Shown: positions 50,141-59,030 of the stretch, piece by piece
Numbering within the stretch: position 1 is the first letter of the stretch
How the letters are laid out: the number at the start of each line of letters is the position of its first letter
Source: Corallococcus coralloides DSM 2259
GTDB taxonomy: Bacteria > Myxococcota > Myxococcia > Myxococcales > Myxococcaceae
Assembly (NCBI RefSeq): GCF_000255295.1
Contig: NC_017030.1
Location: 1,922,001-1,986,000, forward strand
DNA: 64,000 nt
Direction of reading: 5' to 3'
The notes under the pieces: model-generated
Seen by the model: only the letters and a program-made list of their open reading frames with translations
What the model was told of the DNA's origin: nothing
The model's database searches: none
Program-made: the position numbers and the translations under genes

Positions 50141-52123
50141 ATGTCCGGGCGTTGGTGGCTGTGCGCGCTGCTGTGGAGTGCCGTGTCCGGCCTGGCCCGG
50201 GCGGAGGACGTGCCGTCCGCGGATGGAGGCGTGGCGCAGGTCGCGTCGCCGTCTGAAACGGAGGCCGCGCCCGCGCTGGCGGTGGAGGAGCCTCCCGCGC
50301 TCCAGACGGTGGTGACGAGCTCCCGCACGCAGGAGCGTCTGCGCGAGACGCCGGTGGCCACCGAGGTCATCACCCGTTCGGAGATTGTCGCCAGCGGCGC
50401 GCGAGACGCGTCGGAGCTGTTGAACGCGCGCCCGGGCTTCGTGGTGCAGCAGGGCTTCTCTGGCTCCGGGCTGTCCATGCAGGGCCTGGCCCCGGAGTAC
50501 GTGCTGGTGCTGGTGGACGGCGAGCGCGTCACCGGCAAGGTGGACGGCAACATCGACCTGTCGCGCCTGTCGCTGGAGGACATCGAGCAGGTCGAAATCG
50601 TGAAGGGCCCCGGGTCCGTGCTCTACGGCAGCGACGCGGTGGCGGGCGTGGTGAACTTCATCACCCGCCGCGCGCAGCGCACCCTGGGCGCGGACCTGCG
50701 CGCCGCGTACGGCACGCTCGGGCGCCTGGACCTGGACGCCACCGGTGAGACGCGCGGCGACGCGTGGGGCCTGCGCATCAGCGCCGGGCTCCAGCGGCGC
50801 GACGCCTACGACCTGGACACCTCGGACATCGGCACCACGGGCAGCACGCTGAGCGGCTACGACCTGTCCGCGCGCGGCGACTGGCGCGGCACGGAGACGC
50901 TGTCGCTGGAGGGCACCGCTTCCTATTCGCACCGCATCCAGCGCGGCGTGGACCAGGGCGCCGCGGGCGCGGTGTTCGACCGGGCCACCCGCGACAACAC
51001 CTTCACCTCGCGCCTGTCACCATCCTGGCGGCTGGGAGAGAAGGTGAACCTGCGCACGGACGTGTCCTACGGGCACTACGAGCGGCGCTACCTGCGCGAC
51101 CAGCGCAACGCCTCCGCGCTGGACACCGTGGAGGACACGCGCGACCAGCAGGCCCGCGTGGGCGCGCAGCTGGACGCGCGTCCCGGCGGCGGTCACGCGC
51201 TGGTGGTCGGCACCGAGTACCTGGGCGAATGGCTCCAGTCGGACCGGCTGGATGGCGGACGCGGGCGGCGTGGGCGCGGCTCCCTGTACGCGCAGGACAG
51301 CTGGACGCTGTGGGAACGCCTGGGGCTGGTGGCGGTGCGCGGCGGACGGGTGGACGTGGATTCGCAGTTCGGGCTCGCGCTCACGCCCCGCTTCGCGCTG
51401 AAGGTGGATCCGCTGCCGTGGCTCACCGTGCGCGGCAGCTATGGCTGGGGCTACCGCGCGCCCAGCTTCCAGGACCTGCTCATCGACTTCGAGAACCCCG
51501 GCGTGGGCTACACCGTGCGCGGCAACCCGGACCTGAAGCCGGAGCGCTCGCGCAGCTTCAGCTTCAACGTGGAGACGCGCCCCACGCGCGACTCCGTGGT
51601 GTGGGTGGGCCTGTTCCAGCACTCGCTGCGCGACATGATCACCGCGTCGCTGCAGTCCGAGGGCGACTTCCTGCGCTACTCGTACATCAACATCGCCCGG
51701 GCCCGCGTGCGCGGCGGCGAGCTGGGCCTGCGCCAGACGCTGCCCGGCCGCATCCAGGTGGAGCTGGGCTACACGCTCACCGACGGCGCCGACCAGGAGC
51801 TGGACCGTGCGCTGGAAGGCCAGGCGCGGCACCGGCTCACCGCGCAGGCCACGTGGCGCCACCGCGAGTGGCGCCTGGAGGCCAACGTGCGCGGCGCGCT
51901 CACCGGCGAGCGTCCCTTCTATCCCGATACCAACGGAGACGGTGTGGCGGATTCCTACCGTGCCAGCCCCACCGTCTCCCTGGATGCCCGAGTCGCCTGG
52001 CTCATGCCAGCGGGCGGGCTCCAGCTTTTCGTAGTGGGCAGCAACCTCACCGGTGCGGGCAATCCGACGGACCTGCCCATTCCCCCCCGCACCCTCCAGG
52101 CCGGTGTCTCCACCCGGTTCTGA
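50141..52123 (+). CDS. TonB-dependent heme/metal receptor (outer membrane)
   Basis: 660 residues from ATG 50141, with GGGAGG 7 nt upstream; the open frame to 50048 crosses the leader hairpins and is rejected. Signal peptide WWLCALLWSAVSGLARA. The plug domain has VVTSSRTQERLRETPVATEV, LLNARPGFVVQQGFSGSGLS, VLVLVDGERVTGKVDGNIDL and VEIVKGPGSVLYGSDAVAGV. The barrel ends with a C-terminal aromatic residue (VSTRF). Between them TonB-box-like and Asp/Arg-rich loops alternate with strands. The HmuY/HmuS/HmuTUV genes behind it point to heme as the ligand. The His/Tyr residues that bind heme cannot be pinned down. Confidence 0.87.
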   Translation: MSGRWWLCALLWSAVSGLARAEDVPSADGGVAQVASPSETEAAPALAVEEPPALQTVVTSSRTQERLRETPVATEVITRSEIVASGARDASELLNARPGFVVQQGFSGSGLSMQGLAPEYVLVLVDGERVTGKVDGNIDLSRLSLEDIEQVEIVKGPGSVLYGSDAVAGVVNFITRRAQRTLGADLRAAYGTLGRLDLDATGETRGDAWGLRISAGLQRRDAYDLDTSDIGTTGSTLSGYDLSARGDWRGTETLSLEGTASYSHRIQRGVDQGAAGAVFDRATRDNTFTSRLSPSWRLGEKVNLRTDVSYGHYERRYLRDQRNASALDTVEDTRDQQARVGAQLDARPGGGHALVVGTEYLGEWLQSDRLDGGRGRRGRGSLYAQDSWTLWERLGLVAVRGGRVDVDSQFGLALTPRFALKVDPLPWLTVRGSYGWGYRAPSFQDLLIDFENPGVGYTVRGNPDLKPERSRSFSFNVETRPTRDSVVWVGLFQHSLRDMITASLQSEGDFLRYSYINIARARVRGGELGLRQTLPGRIQVELGYTLTDGADQELDRALEGQARHRLTAQATWRHREWRLEANVRGALTGERPFYPDTNGDGVADSYRASPTVSLDARVAWLMPAGGLQLFVVGSNLTGAGNPTDLPIPPRTLQAGVSTRF

Positions 52124-52154
52124 TTCTTCACCCCTGCACCCTGAAGGAGTCCGC

Positions 52155-52814
52155 ATGTTCCTCATTCCCTTCCGTCCCGGCTTCCTGGGCCGCGCCTGCG
52201 CGGCGCTGCTCCTCGCGGGCCTGGGCACCGCGTGCGGTGACGACCTCCAGCCCACGCCAGGGCCCGAAGAGGGCGAGAACCCCGTCGTCACGCCGCAGGA
52301 CGGCGCGAACCTGAAGCACCACGACAACGGCGACGGCTCGTTCACCTCCGTCGTCGACGCGACCCACGCGGAGGCGTGGGTGGGCGTGGATCTGGACACG
52401 GGCAAGCAGGTGAGCGCGACGGAGGACGCGGTCTGGGACCTGGCCTTCCAGCGCTACACGGTGAAGGCGCGCGGCGGCGTCAGCGGCACGGGCGGCGTGC
52501 AGGTGGCCATCGTGCCGGGCACGACGTTCGCGGCGCTCACCCAGGCGCCTGCGTCCGGCTACGTGACGGACGCGGCGGACGGCCCGGACACCGGTGACAG
52601 CCCGGACACCGTCTTCAACGCGGGGGACGGCTGGTACGTCTACGACCTGCCGACCCACATGCTCACGCCGCGCGACCAGCTCTACGTCGTGCGCTCGGAT
52701 TCGGGGACGTACTTCAAGGTGCAGGTGCAGTCGTATTACGACGCCGCCGGCACGCCCGCGATGATGAAGCTGCTCTGGGCGAAGGTGGCCGCGCCGGCCG
52801 GGGTGCAGCCGTGA
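52155..52814 (+). CDS. hmuY: HmuY-like heme-binding lipoprotein
   Basis: 219 residues from ATG 52155 with AAGGAG at 52144-52149. Signal and lipobox: LLLAGLGTAC|GDD. The mature domain is strand-rich (SFTSVVDATHAEAWVGVDLD, AVWDLAFQRYTVKARGGVSG, GWYVYDLPTHMLTPRDQLYV, YFKVQVQSYYDAAGTPAMMK), the layout of the HmuY family of surface heme-scavenging lipoproteins. The heme-ligating His pair of the type protein cannot be assigned by eye. It overlaps the HmuS start by one base (TGATG). Confidence 0.78.
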   Translation: MFLIPFRPGFLGRACAALLLAGLGTACGDDLQPTPGPEEGENPVVTPQDGANLKHHDNGDGSFTSVVDATHAEAWVGVDLDTGKQVSATEDAVWDLAFQRYTVKARGGVSGTGGVQVAIVPGTTFAALTQAPASGYVTDAADGPDTGDSPDTVFNAGDGWYVYDLPTHMLTPRDQLYVVRSDSGTYFKVQVQSYYDAAGTPAMMKLLWAKVAAPAGVQP

Positions 52815-53896
52815 TGGGCCGCACGGAGGAGGCGGGGAGCCCGCTCGCCGCGCTGCGAGAGCGCTGGGTGGCCCTGCGTGAGTCCGAGCCGCGCATGCGC
52901 ATCCGCGACGCGGCGGACAGGCTGGGCGTGAGCGAGGCGGAGCTGCTCGCCACCGGCTTGAACGGCGAGTTGGTGCGGCTGGAGCCGCGCCTGGACGTGC
53001 TGCTGCCCCGGCTGGAGTCGCTGGGCCGGGTGATGGCGCTCACGCGCAACGCGTCCGCCGTGCACGAGAAGAAGGGCGTCTACCGCAAGGTGGAGCTGCA
53101 CGGCGCCCGGGCACTGGTGCTGGACGAGGACATCGACCTGCGGCTCTTCCTGTCGCGCTGGTGCTTCGTCTTCGCGCTGCGCGAGGACCTCTCCGGCCAG
53201 GTGCGCCGCAGCTTCCAGGTGTTCGACGCCGCCGGCACGGCGGTGCACAAGATCTACCTCCAGGACGACGCGAACGTCGCCGCCTTCGAAGGGCTGGTGC
53301 GCGAGCTCCAGCACGAGGACCAGAGTCACGTGCTGGACGTGGTGCCGGCGTCTCCTCCCGCCGAGCCCCGGCCGGACTCGGAGATCGACGCGCTGGGGCT
53401 CAAGGCCGGCTGGCGCGCGCTCCAGGACACGCACGAGTTCTTCGCGCTGCTCGGCAAGTTCAAGGTCGCGCGCACGCAGGCGCTGCGGCTCGCGGGGACG
53501 GAGTTCGCGAAGCCGGTGACGCCGGACTCGCTGGGCTGGACGCTGGAGCGCGCCGCGGCGAGCGAGCTGCCCATCATGGTGTTCGTGGGCAACCCGGGCG
53601 CGATTCAAATCCACACCGGCCCGGTGCGCACGGTGCGGCCCATGGGCCCGTGGATGAACGTGATGGACCCGGGCTTCAACCTGCACGTCCGCGCGGACCA
53701 CGTCCACTCCGCCTGGGTGGTGCGCAAGCCCACGCGCGACGGCGACGTCACCTCGCTGGAGCTGTTCGACAAGGCGGGGGAGAACATCGCGCTGCTCTTC
53801 GGCAAGCGGAAGCCGGGCGAGCTGGAGTCCCCCGCGTGGCGGGCGCTGATGGAGGAGCTGGTCCGGACGCTGCCCGCGGTGGAGGTGGCGTCATGA
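52814..53896 (+). CDS. hmuS: HmuS/HemS-like hemin-degrading/transport factor
   Basis: 360 residues from ATG 52814, overlapping the previous TGA. The two halves repeat the same fold, as in HemS/ChuS: LDEDIDLRLFLSRWCFVFAL and QVFDAAGTAVHKIYLQ in the first, LPIMVFVGNPGAIQIHTGPV and NLHVRADHVHSAWVVRKPTR in the second. The Arg/His of RADHVHSAW are the likely heme-binding site. The N-terminal helical part (RIRDAADRLGVSEAELLATG) is typical. The protein acts in the cytosol on imported heme. It overlaps HmuT by an ATGA. Confidence 0.87.
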   Translation: MGRTEEAGSPLAALRERWVALRESEPRMRIRDAADRLGVSEAELLATGLNGELVRLEPRLDVLLPRLESLGRVMALTRNASAVHEKKGVYRKVELHGARALVLDEDIDLRLFLSRWCFVFALREDLSGQVRRSFQVFDAAGTAVHKIYLQDDANVAAFEGLVRELQHEDQSHVLDVVPASPPAEPRPDSEIDALGLKAGWRALQDTHEFFALLGKFKVARTQALRLAGTEFAKPVTPDSLGWTLERAAASELPIMVFVGNPGAIQIHTGPVRTVRPMGPWMNVMDPGFNLHVRADHVHSAWVVRKPTRDGDVTSLELFDKAGENIALLFGKRKPGELESPAWRALMEELVRTLPAVEVAS

Positions 53897-54774
53897 GGCG
53901 GACGGCCTCCAAGTGGGGCCTCGTCGCGGCCCTGTTCGCGGTGGCGGCGCACGCGGCGCCTCCCGTGGCGAAGCCCGCACCGAAGCTCATCACCATTGGA
54001 CCGGCCATCACGCAGACGGTGTTCGCGCTGGGCGCGGGCGACCGGGTGGTGGGCGTGGACGACTCCAGCGCGGCGCTGCCGGAGGCGTCGAAGGTGCGAA
54101 CGGTGGGCTACCAGCGCGCGCTGTCCGCGGAAGGGGTGCTGTCGCTGGGCGCGGGCCTGCTCCTGGGCTCCGCGGAGGCCGGGCCTCCGCCGGTGCTGGA
54201 GCAGCTCAAGCAGGCGGGCATGAAGGTGGAGACGTTCGCCAACGAGCCCACGGTGGAGGGCGCGCGTGCGCGCATCCAGGGTATCGCGGAGCGGCTGGGC
54301 ACGCCGGAGCAGGGCAAGGCGCTGGTGGCGAAGCTGGACGCGGACCTGAAGAAGGCGGCGGACCGCGCGACGCAGGTGAAGGGCTCGAAGCCGCCGCGCA
54401 TCCTCGCCATCTACGCTCGCGGCTCGGGCACGATGATGGTGGCGGGCTCGGGCACCGTCGCGGACACGCTCATCCGCCTGACGGGCGCGGTGAACGCGGC
54501 GGACTCGCTGCAGGGCTACAAGCCGCTGGGCGCGGAGGCCGTGGTGGCGGCGGCGCCGGAGTTCGTGCTGCTGCCCGCGAGCTCGGTGTCGTCCGTGGGG
54601 GGCGCGGAGGGGCTGGCGAAGCTGCCCGGCCTGTCGCAGGTGAAGGGCTGGAAGCTGGTCACCGTGGAGGACGTGGACTTCATGGGGCTGGGGCCCAACC
54701 TGGGCCAGGCCGTGGCCCGCGTGCAGGACGCGGTGGCTCCGGCTTCGGCTACGGCGAAGGGCGGCGGCAAATGA
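53893..54774 (+). CDS. hmuT: HmuT-like periplasmic heme-binding protein (ABC)
   Basis: 293 residues from ATG 53893 (ATGA overlap with hmuS). Signal MRRTASKWGLVAALFAVAAH|A. It is a class III (helical backbone) binding protein: LITIGPAITQTVFALGAGDR, VVGVDDSSAALPEASKVRTV, GYQRALSAEGVLSL, and a second lobe with ILAIYARGSGTMMVAGSGTV. Tyr in VRTVGYQRAL is the expected heme ligand. It passes heme to the HmuUV importer. A longer upstream frame lies inside hmuS and is rejected. Confidence 0.88.
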   Translation: MRRTASKWGLVAALFAVAAHAAPPVAKPAPKLITIGPAITQTVFALGAGDRVVGVDDSSAALPEASKVRTVGYQRALSAEGVLSLGAGLLLGSAEAGPPPVLEQLKQAGMKVETFANEPTVEGARARIQGIAERLGTPEQGKALVAKLDADLKKAADRATQVKGSKPPRILAIYARGSGTMMVAGSGTVADTLIRLTGAVNAADSLQGYKPLGAEAVVAAAPEFVLLPASSVSSVGGAEGLAKLPGLSQVKGWKLVTVEDVDFMGLGPNLGQAVARVQDAVAPASATAKGGGK

Positions 54775-55856
54775 GCGCGTCGGAGGCCATGCCCGTGCCC
54801 GCGTCGCGTCCGGTGCCTTCACGGCTGCCGGGCGCGAGGCCCTGGGTGACGCTGGGACTGTTGCTGGCGTTGATGGTCCTGGTGTCGCTGGCGGTGGGCT
54901 CCATGACGGTGCCGCCGTCCGCCATCCTCGGAAGTCTCTGGGAGGCGCTGGGCCTGGGCGAGGCCTCCGAGCGGCTGGACGCCATGCAGCGCGCGGTGCT
55001 GTTCACCTTGCGCCTGCCTCGCGTGCTGATGGCCGTGATGGTGGGCGGAGTGCTGGCGACGACAGGCGCGGCGCTCCAGGCGCTCTTCCGCAATCCGTTG
55101 GTGGAGCCCGGCCTGCTGGGCACCTCCAGCGGGGCGGCGCTGGGCGCGGTGCTGGCCATCGTGCTGGACGTGACGCTGGCCGCGCACGTGGGGCCCCTCC
55201 GGATGCTGGTGGTGCCGGGGGCGGCCTTCGTGGGCGCGTTGGCGGCGACGGTGCTCGCCCTGCGGCTGGGCACGGGAGGAGGGCGCACGGACACGCCGCG
55301 CGTGCTGCTGGCGGGCGTGGCGGTGAGCGCGGGCGCGTTCGCGGGCATGGGCCTGCTCACGCACGCAGCGACGGACGCGCAGCTGCGCACCATCACGTTC
55401 TGGAGCCTGGGCAGCCTGGGCGGCGCGTCCTGGGAGACCGTGGGCGCCGCGGCGCTCCCGCTGGCCGTGACGCTGGGGTTGCTCCTGAGCGAGGCGCGGG
55501 CGCTCAACCTGATGCTCCTGGGCGAGCGTGAGGCGTGGCACCTGGGCGTGGACGTGGAGCGGCTCAAGCGCAAGCTCATCTTCGCCGCCGCGCTGGGCGT
55601 GGGCGCCGCGGTGTCGTTCTGCGGGATGATTGGCTTCGTGGGCCTGCTGGTGCCGGCGCTGCTGCGCATCGCGCTCGGTCCGGACCACCGCAGGCTGCTG
55701 GCCGCGTCCGCGCTGTCGGGGGCTTCGCTGCTGCTCGCGTCGGACCTGCTCGCGCGCACGCTGGCGTCTCCTTCCGAACTGCCGGTGGGCGCACTCACGT
55801 CCGTGCTGGGAGTGCCCGCCTTCATCGCGCTGCTCGCGCGCAAGGGTGCGGCATGA
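54771..55856 (+). CDS. hmuU: HmuU-like FecCD-family heme ABC permease
   Basis: 361 residues from ATG 54771 (ATGA overlap with hmuT). It has about ten membrane helices. FecCD signatures are LRLPRVLMAVMVGGVLATTG, ALQALFRNPLVEPGLLGTSS (coupling to the ATPase), WSLGSLGGASWETVG and GMIGFVGLLVPALLRIALGP. It forms the inner-membrane channel with HmuV. The last base pairs (ATGA) overlap a possible 32-aa frame. Confidence 0.9.
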   Translation: MSASEAMPVPASRPVPSRLPGARPWVTLGLLLALMVLVSLAVGSMTVPPSAILGSLWEALGLGEASERLDAMQRAVLFTLRLPRVLMAVMVGGVLATTGAALQALFRNPLVEPGLLGTSSGAALGAVLAIVLDVTLAAHVGPLRMLVVPGAAFVGALAATVLALRLGTGGGRTDTPRVLLAGVAVSAGAFAGMGLLTHAATDAQLRTITFWSLGSLGGASWETVGAAALPLAVTLGLLLSEARALNLMLLGEREAWHLGVDVERLKRKLIFAAALGVGAAVSFCGMIGFVGLLVPALLRIALGPDHRRLLAASALSGASLLLASDLLARTLASPSELPVGALTSVLGVPAFIALLARKGAA

Positions 55857-55951
55857 GCCGCGAGGCACATGAAGCGGGGCGCACCGGCGCGCCGGGCATG
55901 TCGTCGGGTGAGGGGGCCATCGCGTTTCCTGCTCGCAAGGAGGCGGCATGA
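55853..55951 (+). CDS. Possible 32-aa coupled small ORF between hmuU and hmuV
   Basis: ATG 55853 overlaps the hmuU stop (ATGA), and its TGA 55949-55951 overlaps the hmuV ATG 55948 (again ATGA). The 32 residues (MSREAHEAGRTGAPGMSSGE, ending GAIAFPARKEAA) have no recognised domain. The symmetric overlaps suggest coupling that carries ribosomes from hmuU to hmuV. It could be only a coupling leader. Confidence 0.4.
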   Translation: MSREAHEAGRTGAPGMSSGEGAIAFPARKEAA

Positions 55952-56751
55952 GCCTGGAGGCGCGCGGCGTCGAGGTGTGGCGCGGGCGGGGCAGGGTGGC
56001 CGGTCCGCTGTCGCTGGAGGTCCAGCCCGGCGAGGTGCTCGCCGTGGTGGGCCCCAATGGCGCGGGCAAGTCGTCCCTGGTCGCGGCGCTGTCGGGCGAG
56101 CTGCGCTGCAAGACGGGCGACGTGTACCTGGAGGGCCGAGCGCTGCACCAGTGGCCCTATTTGGAGCGCGCGCAGCGGCTGGGCGTGCTGCCGCAGGAGT
56201 CCTCCTTGGGCTTCGGCTTCACCGCGCTGGAAGTGGCGGCCCTGGGCCGCAGCCCTCATGCCCGGCGGGGCGGTGATGCGTCCGACCTGGACATCGCCCG
56301 CGCGGCGCTGGATGCCACCGACACGCAGCACTTGGCTTCGCGCGCGTACACCACGCTCTCCGGTGGCGAGCGGCAACGCGTGCAGCTGGCCCGCGTGCTG
56401 GCCCAGCTGTGGACGCCGCCCGCGCACGGCCACCGCTACCTGCTGCTGGACGAGCCGACGGCGAGCCTGGACCTGTCCCACCAGCACCTGGTGCTGGAGC
56501 GCGCCCGAGCGTTCGCGCAGGACGGCGGCGCGGTGCTCGCGGTGTTGCATGACCTGAACCTGGCCGCGCGGTACGCGGACCGCATCGCGGTGTTGGACCA
56601 GGGCCGGTGCGTGGAGACTGGCACGCCTTCGGGCGTGCTGACGCCCGGCCTCATCGCGGGCACCTTCGGGTTGCAGGTGGAGGTGGTGTCGCGGCCGGAC
56701 CTGCCCGGGCCGCTGGTGATTCCCCTGGGCCGCGCACCCGCGCCGCCCTGA
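55948..56751 (+). CDS. hmuV: HmuV-like heme ABC transporter ATPase
   Basis: 267 residues from ATG 55948, with AAGGAGG upstream. Walker A GPNGAGKSSLVAAL, signature LSGGERQRVQLARVLAQL, Walker B LLLDEPTASLDLSHQ, and the switch His in VLHDLNLAAR. It powers HmuU-mediated heme uptake. The C-terminal end is typical (FGLQVEVVSRPDLPGPLVIP). A long hairpin ends the operon. Confidence 0.92.
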   Translation: MSLEARGVEVWRGRGRVAGPLSLEVQPGEVLAVVGPNGAGKSSLVAALSGELRCKTGDVYLEGRALHQWPYLERAQRLGVLPQESSLGFGFTALEVAALGRSPHARRGGDASDLDIARAALDATDTQHLASRAYTTLSGGERQRVQLARVLAQLWTPPAHGHRYLLLDEPTASLDLSHQHLVLERARAFAQDGGAVLAVLHDLNLAARYADRIAVLDQGRCVETGTPSGVLTPGLIAGTFGLQVEVVSRPDLPGPLVIPLGRAPAPP

Positions 56752-56758
56752 CACACGG

Positions 56759-56835
56759 CCTTCCTCCCGCGAGGAGGGTGTCCACGCGCGCGAAAGCCCC
56801 TCCAAGGCCACGCGTCGGACCCTCCTCGCGGAAGG
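56759..56835. terminator. Long stem-loop between convergent hmuV and TetR genes
   Basis: CGCGAGGAGGGT (56768-56779) and ACCCTCCTCGCG (56819-56830) pair perfectly over 12 bp. Flanking CCTTCC (56759-56764) and GGAAGG extend the stem after a bulge. The loop is 39 nt. It serves both convergent genes. Confidence 0.6.
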
Positions 56836-56847
56836 ACGTTGTGCCCT

Positions 56848-57519
56848 TCACATGCGGGCCGCGCGCTCCCGCGTCGCGCGCCGGGGACGCGCCAGGGCCG
56901 GCTCCGGGCGCAGGTAGCCGACCGCGAGCGCGGCGATTTCGTCCACGAACGCATCGTCCTCCACGTAGTCCGGCCGGTCCGTCAGCGCCGTGTGGCACAG
57001 CGCCTCCACGGTGTTCACGAGGATGAAGACCGCCATGTCCAGGTTCCGGGGGCGCAGGTCCTCGATGCGGGGCGCGAGGAATGCCCGCACCAGCCGGTGC
57101 AGCCGCTGCGAGTACGCATCCGACAGGCCCCACTGCCGCATCCGCGGCATCAGCTCGTGCAGCACCTGCTGCAGGCGAGGGTTCTCCCGCTTCACCGCGA
57201 GCACCTGCCGGATGATGGCGCGCATCGCCACCGGGAGCGGCTGTCCGGCGAGCGGCACCAGCCCGGCCTCGAAGTTCGCCAGCGACCGCGCGCGGTGCTG
57301 CTCCATCAGCGCCGTCACCAGCCCCTCCTTGCTGGGAAAGTACTGGTAGAGCGAACCCACGCTCACCCCCGCTTCCTGGGCGATGCGGTTGGTGCTCGCG
57401 GCCTCGTAGCCATCCCTGAGCAGAACGCGAGCGGTCGCGGTGAGGATGGCATCCACCGTGGCCTGCGCGCGCTCCTGACGGGGCGCCCTGCGACGGGAGG
57501 GTGGGGGACGGCGGGGCAT
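56848..57519 (-). CDS. TetR/AcrR-family transcriptional regulator
   Basis: 223 residues from ATG 57519 (MPRRPPPSRRR); the frame continues to 57651, but that part covers the operator and the divergent gene. The TetR helix-turn-helix spans ~25-70: TVDAILTATARVLLRDGYEA then STNRIAQEAGVSVGSLYQYF and PSKEGLVTAL. The C-terminal ligand domain is helical (LAVKRENPRLQQVLHELMPR, DMAVFILVNTVEALCHTALT). It probably represses itself and the SDR gene through the inverted repeat at 57563-57578. The ligand is unknown. Confidence 0.88.
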   Translation of the reverse strand: MPRRPPPSRRRAPRQERAQATVDAILTATARVLLRDGYEAASTNRIAQEAGVSVGSLYQYFPSKEGLVTALMEQHRARSLANFEAGLVPLAGQPLPVAMRAIIRQVLAVKRENPRLQQVLHELMPRMRQWGLSDAYSQRLHRLVRAFLAPRIEDLRPRNLDMAVFILVNTVEALCHTALTDRPDYVEDDAFVDEIAALAVGYLRPEPALARPRRATRERAARM

Positions 57520-57562
57520 GAGGCCTCCTCGGGGAAATGTGAGCACCACGCGAGTTGAGAAC

Positions 57563-57578
57563 GTGAGCGACCGCTCAC
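57563..57578. promoter_or_regulatory. Operator-like inverted repeat in the TetR/SDR divergent region
   Basis: GTGAGCG (57563-57569) and CGCTCAC (57572-57578) are perfect 7-nt arms separated by AC. The repeat extends to GAA/TTC on the outside with one mismatch. It lies 44 nt upstream of the TetR ATG and 12 nt before the SDR ATG at 57590, as expected for a shared operator. Confidence 0.65.
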
Positions 57579-57589
57579 ATTCTAACCCC

Positions 57590-58471
57590 ATGCAAACGAC
57601 TTCGTCCCAGCCCCCTGTGCGTTCTCCTGTCCCTCCCGCCCCGCGAGGCAAGGCCTTCCCCTACGCGGGCCACCGCGCGCTCGTGACGGGCGCGTCCTCC
57701 GGCCTGGGGGAGGTGTTCGCCCGCGAGCTGGCGGCGCGCGGCATGGACCTCATCCTGGTGGCCCGCTCAGAGGACCGGATGCGCGCGCTGGCGGCGGAGC
57801 TGAAGGAGGCCCACAACATCCAGGCGGAGGTCATCGCGCTGGACCTGGGCCGTGAAGGCGCGGGCCGCGAGCTGTACGCGCGCTGCCAGGAGAAGGGCCT
57901 GCGGGTGGACCTGCTGGTGAACAACGCGGGCTTCGGCACGCACGGGGCCTTCGACGCGGCGCCGTTCGCGCGGCAGCACGAGCAGGTGATGCTCAACGTC
58001 ACGTCGCTGGTGGACACCAGCCACCTGTTCCTGCCGGACATGCTCGCGCGCGGCGTGGGAGGCATCCTCAACGTGGCCTCCACCGCGAGCTTCCAGCCGG
58101 TGCCGTACATGGCCATCTACGGGGCCACCAAGGCGTTCGTGCTGTCCTTCACGGAGGCGCTGTCGGAGGAGACGCGCGAGCGCGGTGTGCGAGTGACGGC
58201 CCTGTGCCCGGGGCCCGTGAAGACGGCGTTCTTCGACGTGGTGGGCACCCAGCAGGCGGCAGTCGGGCCCATGGCGACGGCGGAGGAGGTGGTGCTGCGT
58301 GGCCTCAAGGCCCTGGACCAGGGCCGGGCGTCGGTGGTGCCGGGGTGGCGCAACTGGCTGCAGGCCAACCTGACGCGCTTCACGCCGCGCTGGCTGGGCC
58401 TGCGCGTGGCGGCCGGGATGATGCGGCCTCCGGAGGCGGTGGGCACGGCCACCGCGCGGCTCGCGCCGTAG
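57590..58471 (+). CDS. Short-chain dehydrogenase/reductase (SDR)
   Basis: 293 residues from ATG 57590; the frame opens at 57518, but that extension would cover the operator. NAD(P) motif TGASSGLGEVF, structural NNAG in LLVNNAGFGTHG, catalytic Ser in NVASTASF and YGATK (Tyr/Lys). The start has no ribosome site and follows the operator closely, so initiation may be leaderless. The C-terminal ~40 residues (WRNWLQANLTRFTPRWLGLR) are typical of the short-chain reductases related to DltE/YqjQ. The substrate is unknown; TetR probably controls it. Confidence 0.9.
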   Translation: MQTTSSQPPVRSPVPPAPRGKAFPYAGHRALVTGASSGLGEVFARELAARGMDLILVARSEDRMRALAAELKEAHNIQAEVIALDLGREGAGRELYARCQEKGLRVDLLVNNAGFGTHGAFDAAPFARQHEQVMLNVTSLVDTSHLFLPDMLARGVGGILNVASTASFQPVPYMAIYGATKAFVLSFTEALSEETRERGVRVTALCPGPVKTAFFDVVGTQQAAVGPMATAEEVVLRGLKALDQGRASVVPGWRNWLQANLTRFTPRWLGLRVAAGMMRPPEAVGTATARLAP

Positions 58472-58826
58472 CGGCGGGCCCTTGGCACAGGACGCCACGC
58501 GCAGCGCCAGCCGCTCCGTTTCGGACGGACGCTCAGGAGCAGGTCTGCATGGCGCCTGGTGCCACGGAGCCCGCGCTGAAGCCTGGATGCGAGACGCACA
58601 TCTCCGGTTCGATGTCCGCCATGGCTGTCGCCTGCATGAAGCTCCGCGAGCAGGTGTCCCCCATCCTCGGTGTTCTCCACGCCGGGTTGGAAGGAGCGGG
58701 TCTTCCAGCGGGGTTCCAGACGTCAGAACCATCCGGCGAACAGGTCACCAGCAATGGGTTGGCCAATCCCGCGGCCTGAAGTTCTCCGCGAGGAGCACAG
58801 CGCCGCCCACCGGGCACGCTTTCAGG

Positions 58827-58850
58827 AAACCTGCCCGACAGTCGGACAGG
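58827..58850. repeat. Dispersed palindrome, copy 7 (one mismatch)
   Basis: AAACCTGCCCGAC, central A, then GTCGGACAGG, followed by GATGCGCCGCATGA in place of the usual TTTTCGCCGCATGA. One left-arm base differs. Confidence 0.8.
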
Positions 58851-58958
58851 GATGCGCCGCATGAAGCCCCAACCTCGATGGTGGGCCGCGGCCGTGTTCG
58901 TGCGCGAACGCGAAGGGCGCGCCACGGCAGCGGCCGCCCGCCCGGGCCCGGTTGCCTC

Positions 58959-58987
58959 AAAACCTGTCCGACAGTCGGACAGGTTTT
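58959..58987. repeat. Dispersed palindrome, copy 8 (perfect, longest)
   Basis: Perfect 14-nt arms AAAACCTGTCCGAC and GTCGGACAGGTTTT around a central A, followed by CGCCGCATGA. Confidence 0.9.
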
Positions 58988-59005
58988 CGCCGCATGAGGC
59001 CCGCG

Positions 59006-59030
59006 AACTTGTCCGACAGTCGGACAGGTT
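59006..59030. repeat. Dispersed palindrome, copy 9 (one mismatch)
   Basis: AACTTGTCCGAC, central A, then GTCGGACAGGTT, followed by TTCGCCCCATG. It is 18 nt after copy 8, so these form a close tandem pair. Confidence 0.9.

Noticed and set aside
58549..58779. 76-aa plus-strand frame (MAPGATEPALKP...)
   Set aside because: Composition is partly protein-like, but there is no ribosome site, motif or supporting context, and it lies beside repeats.
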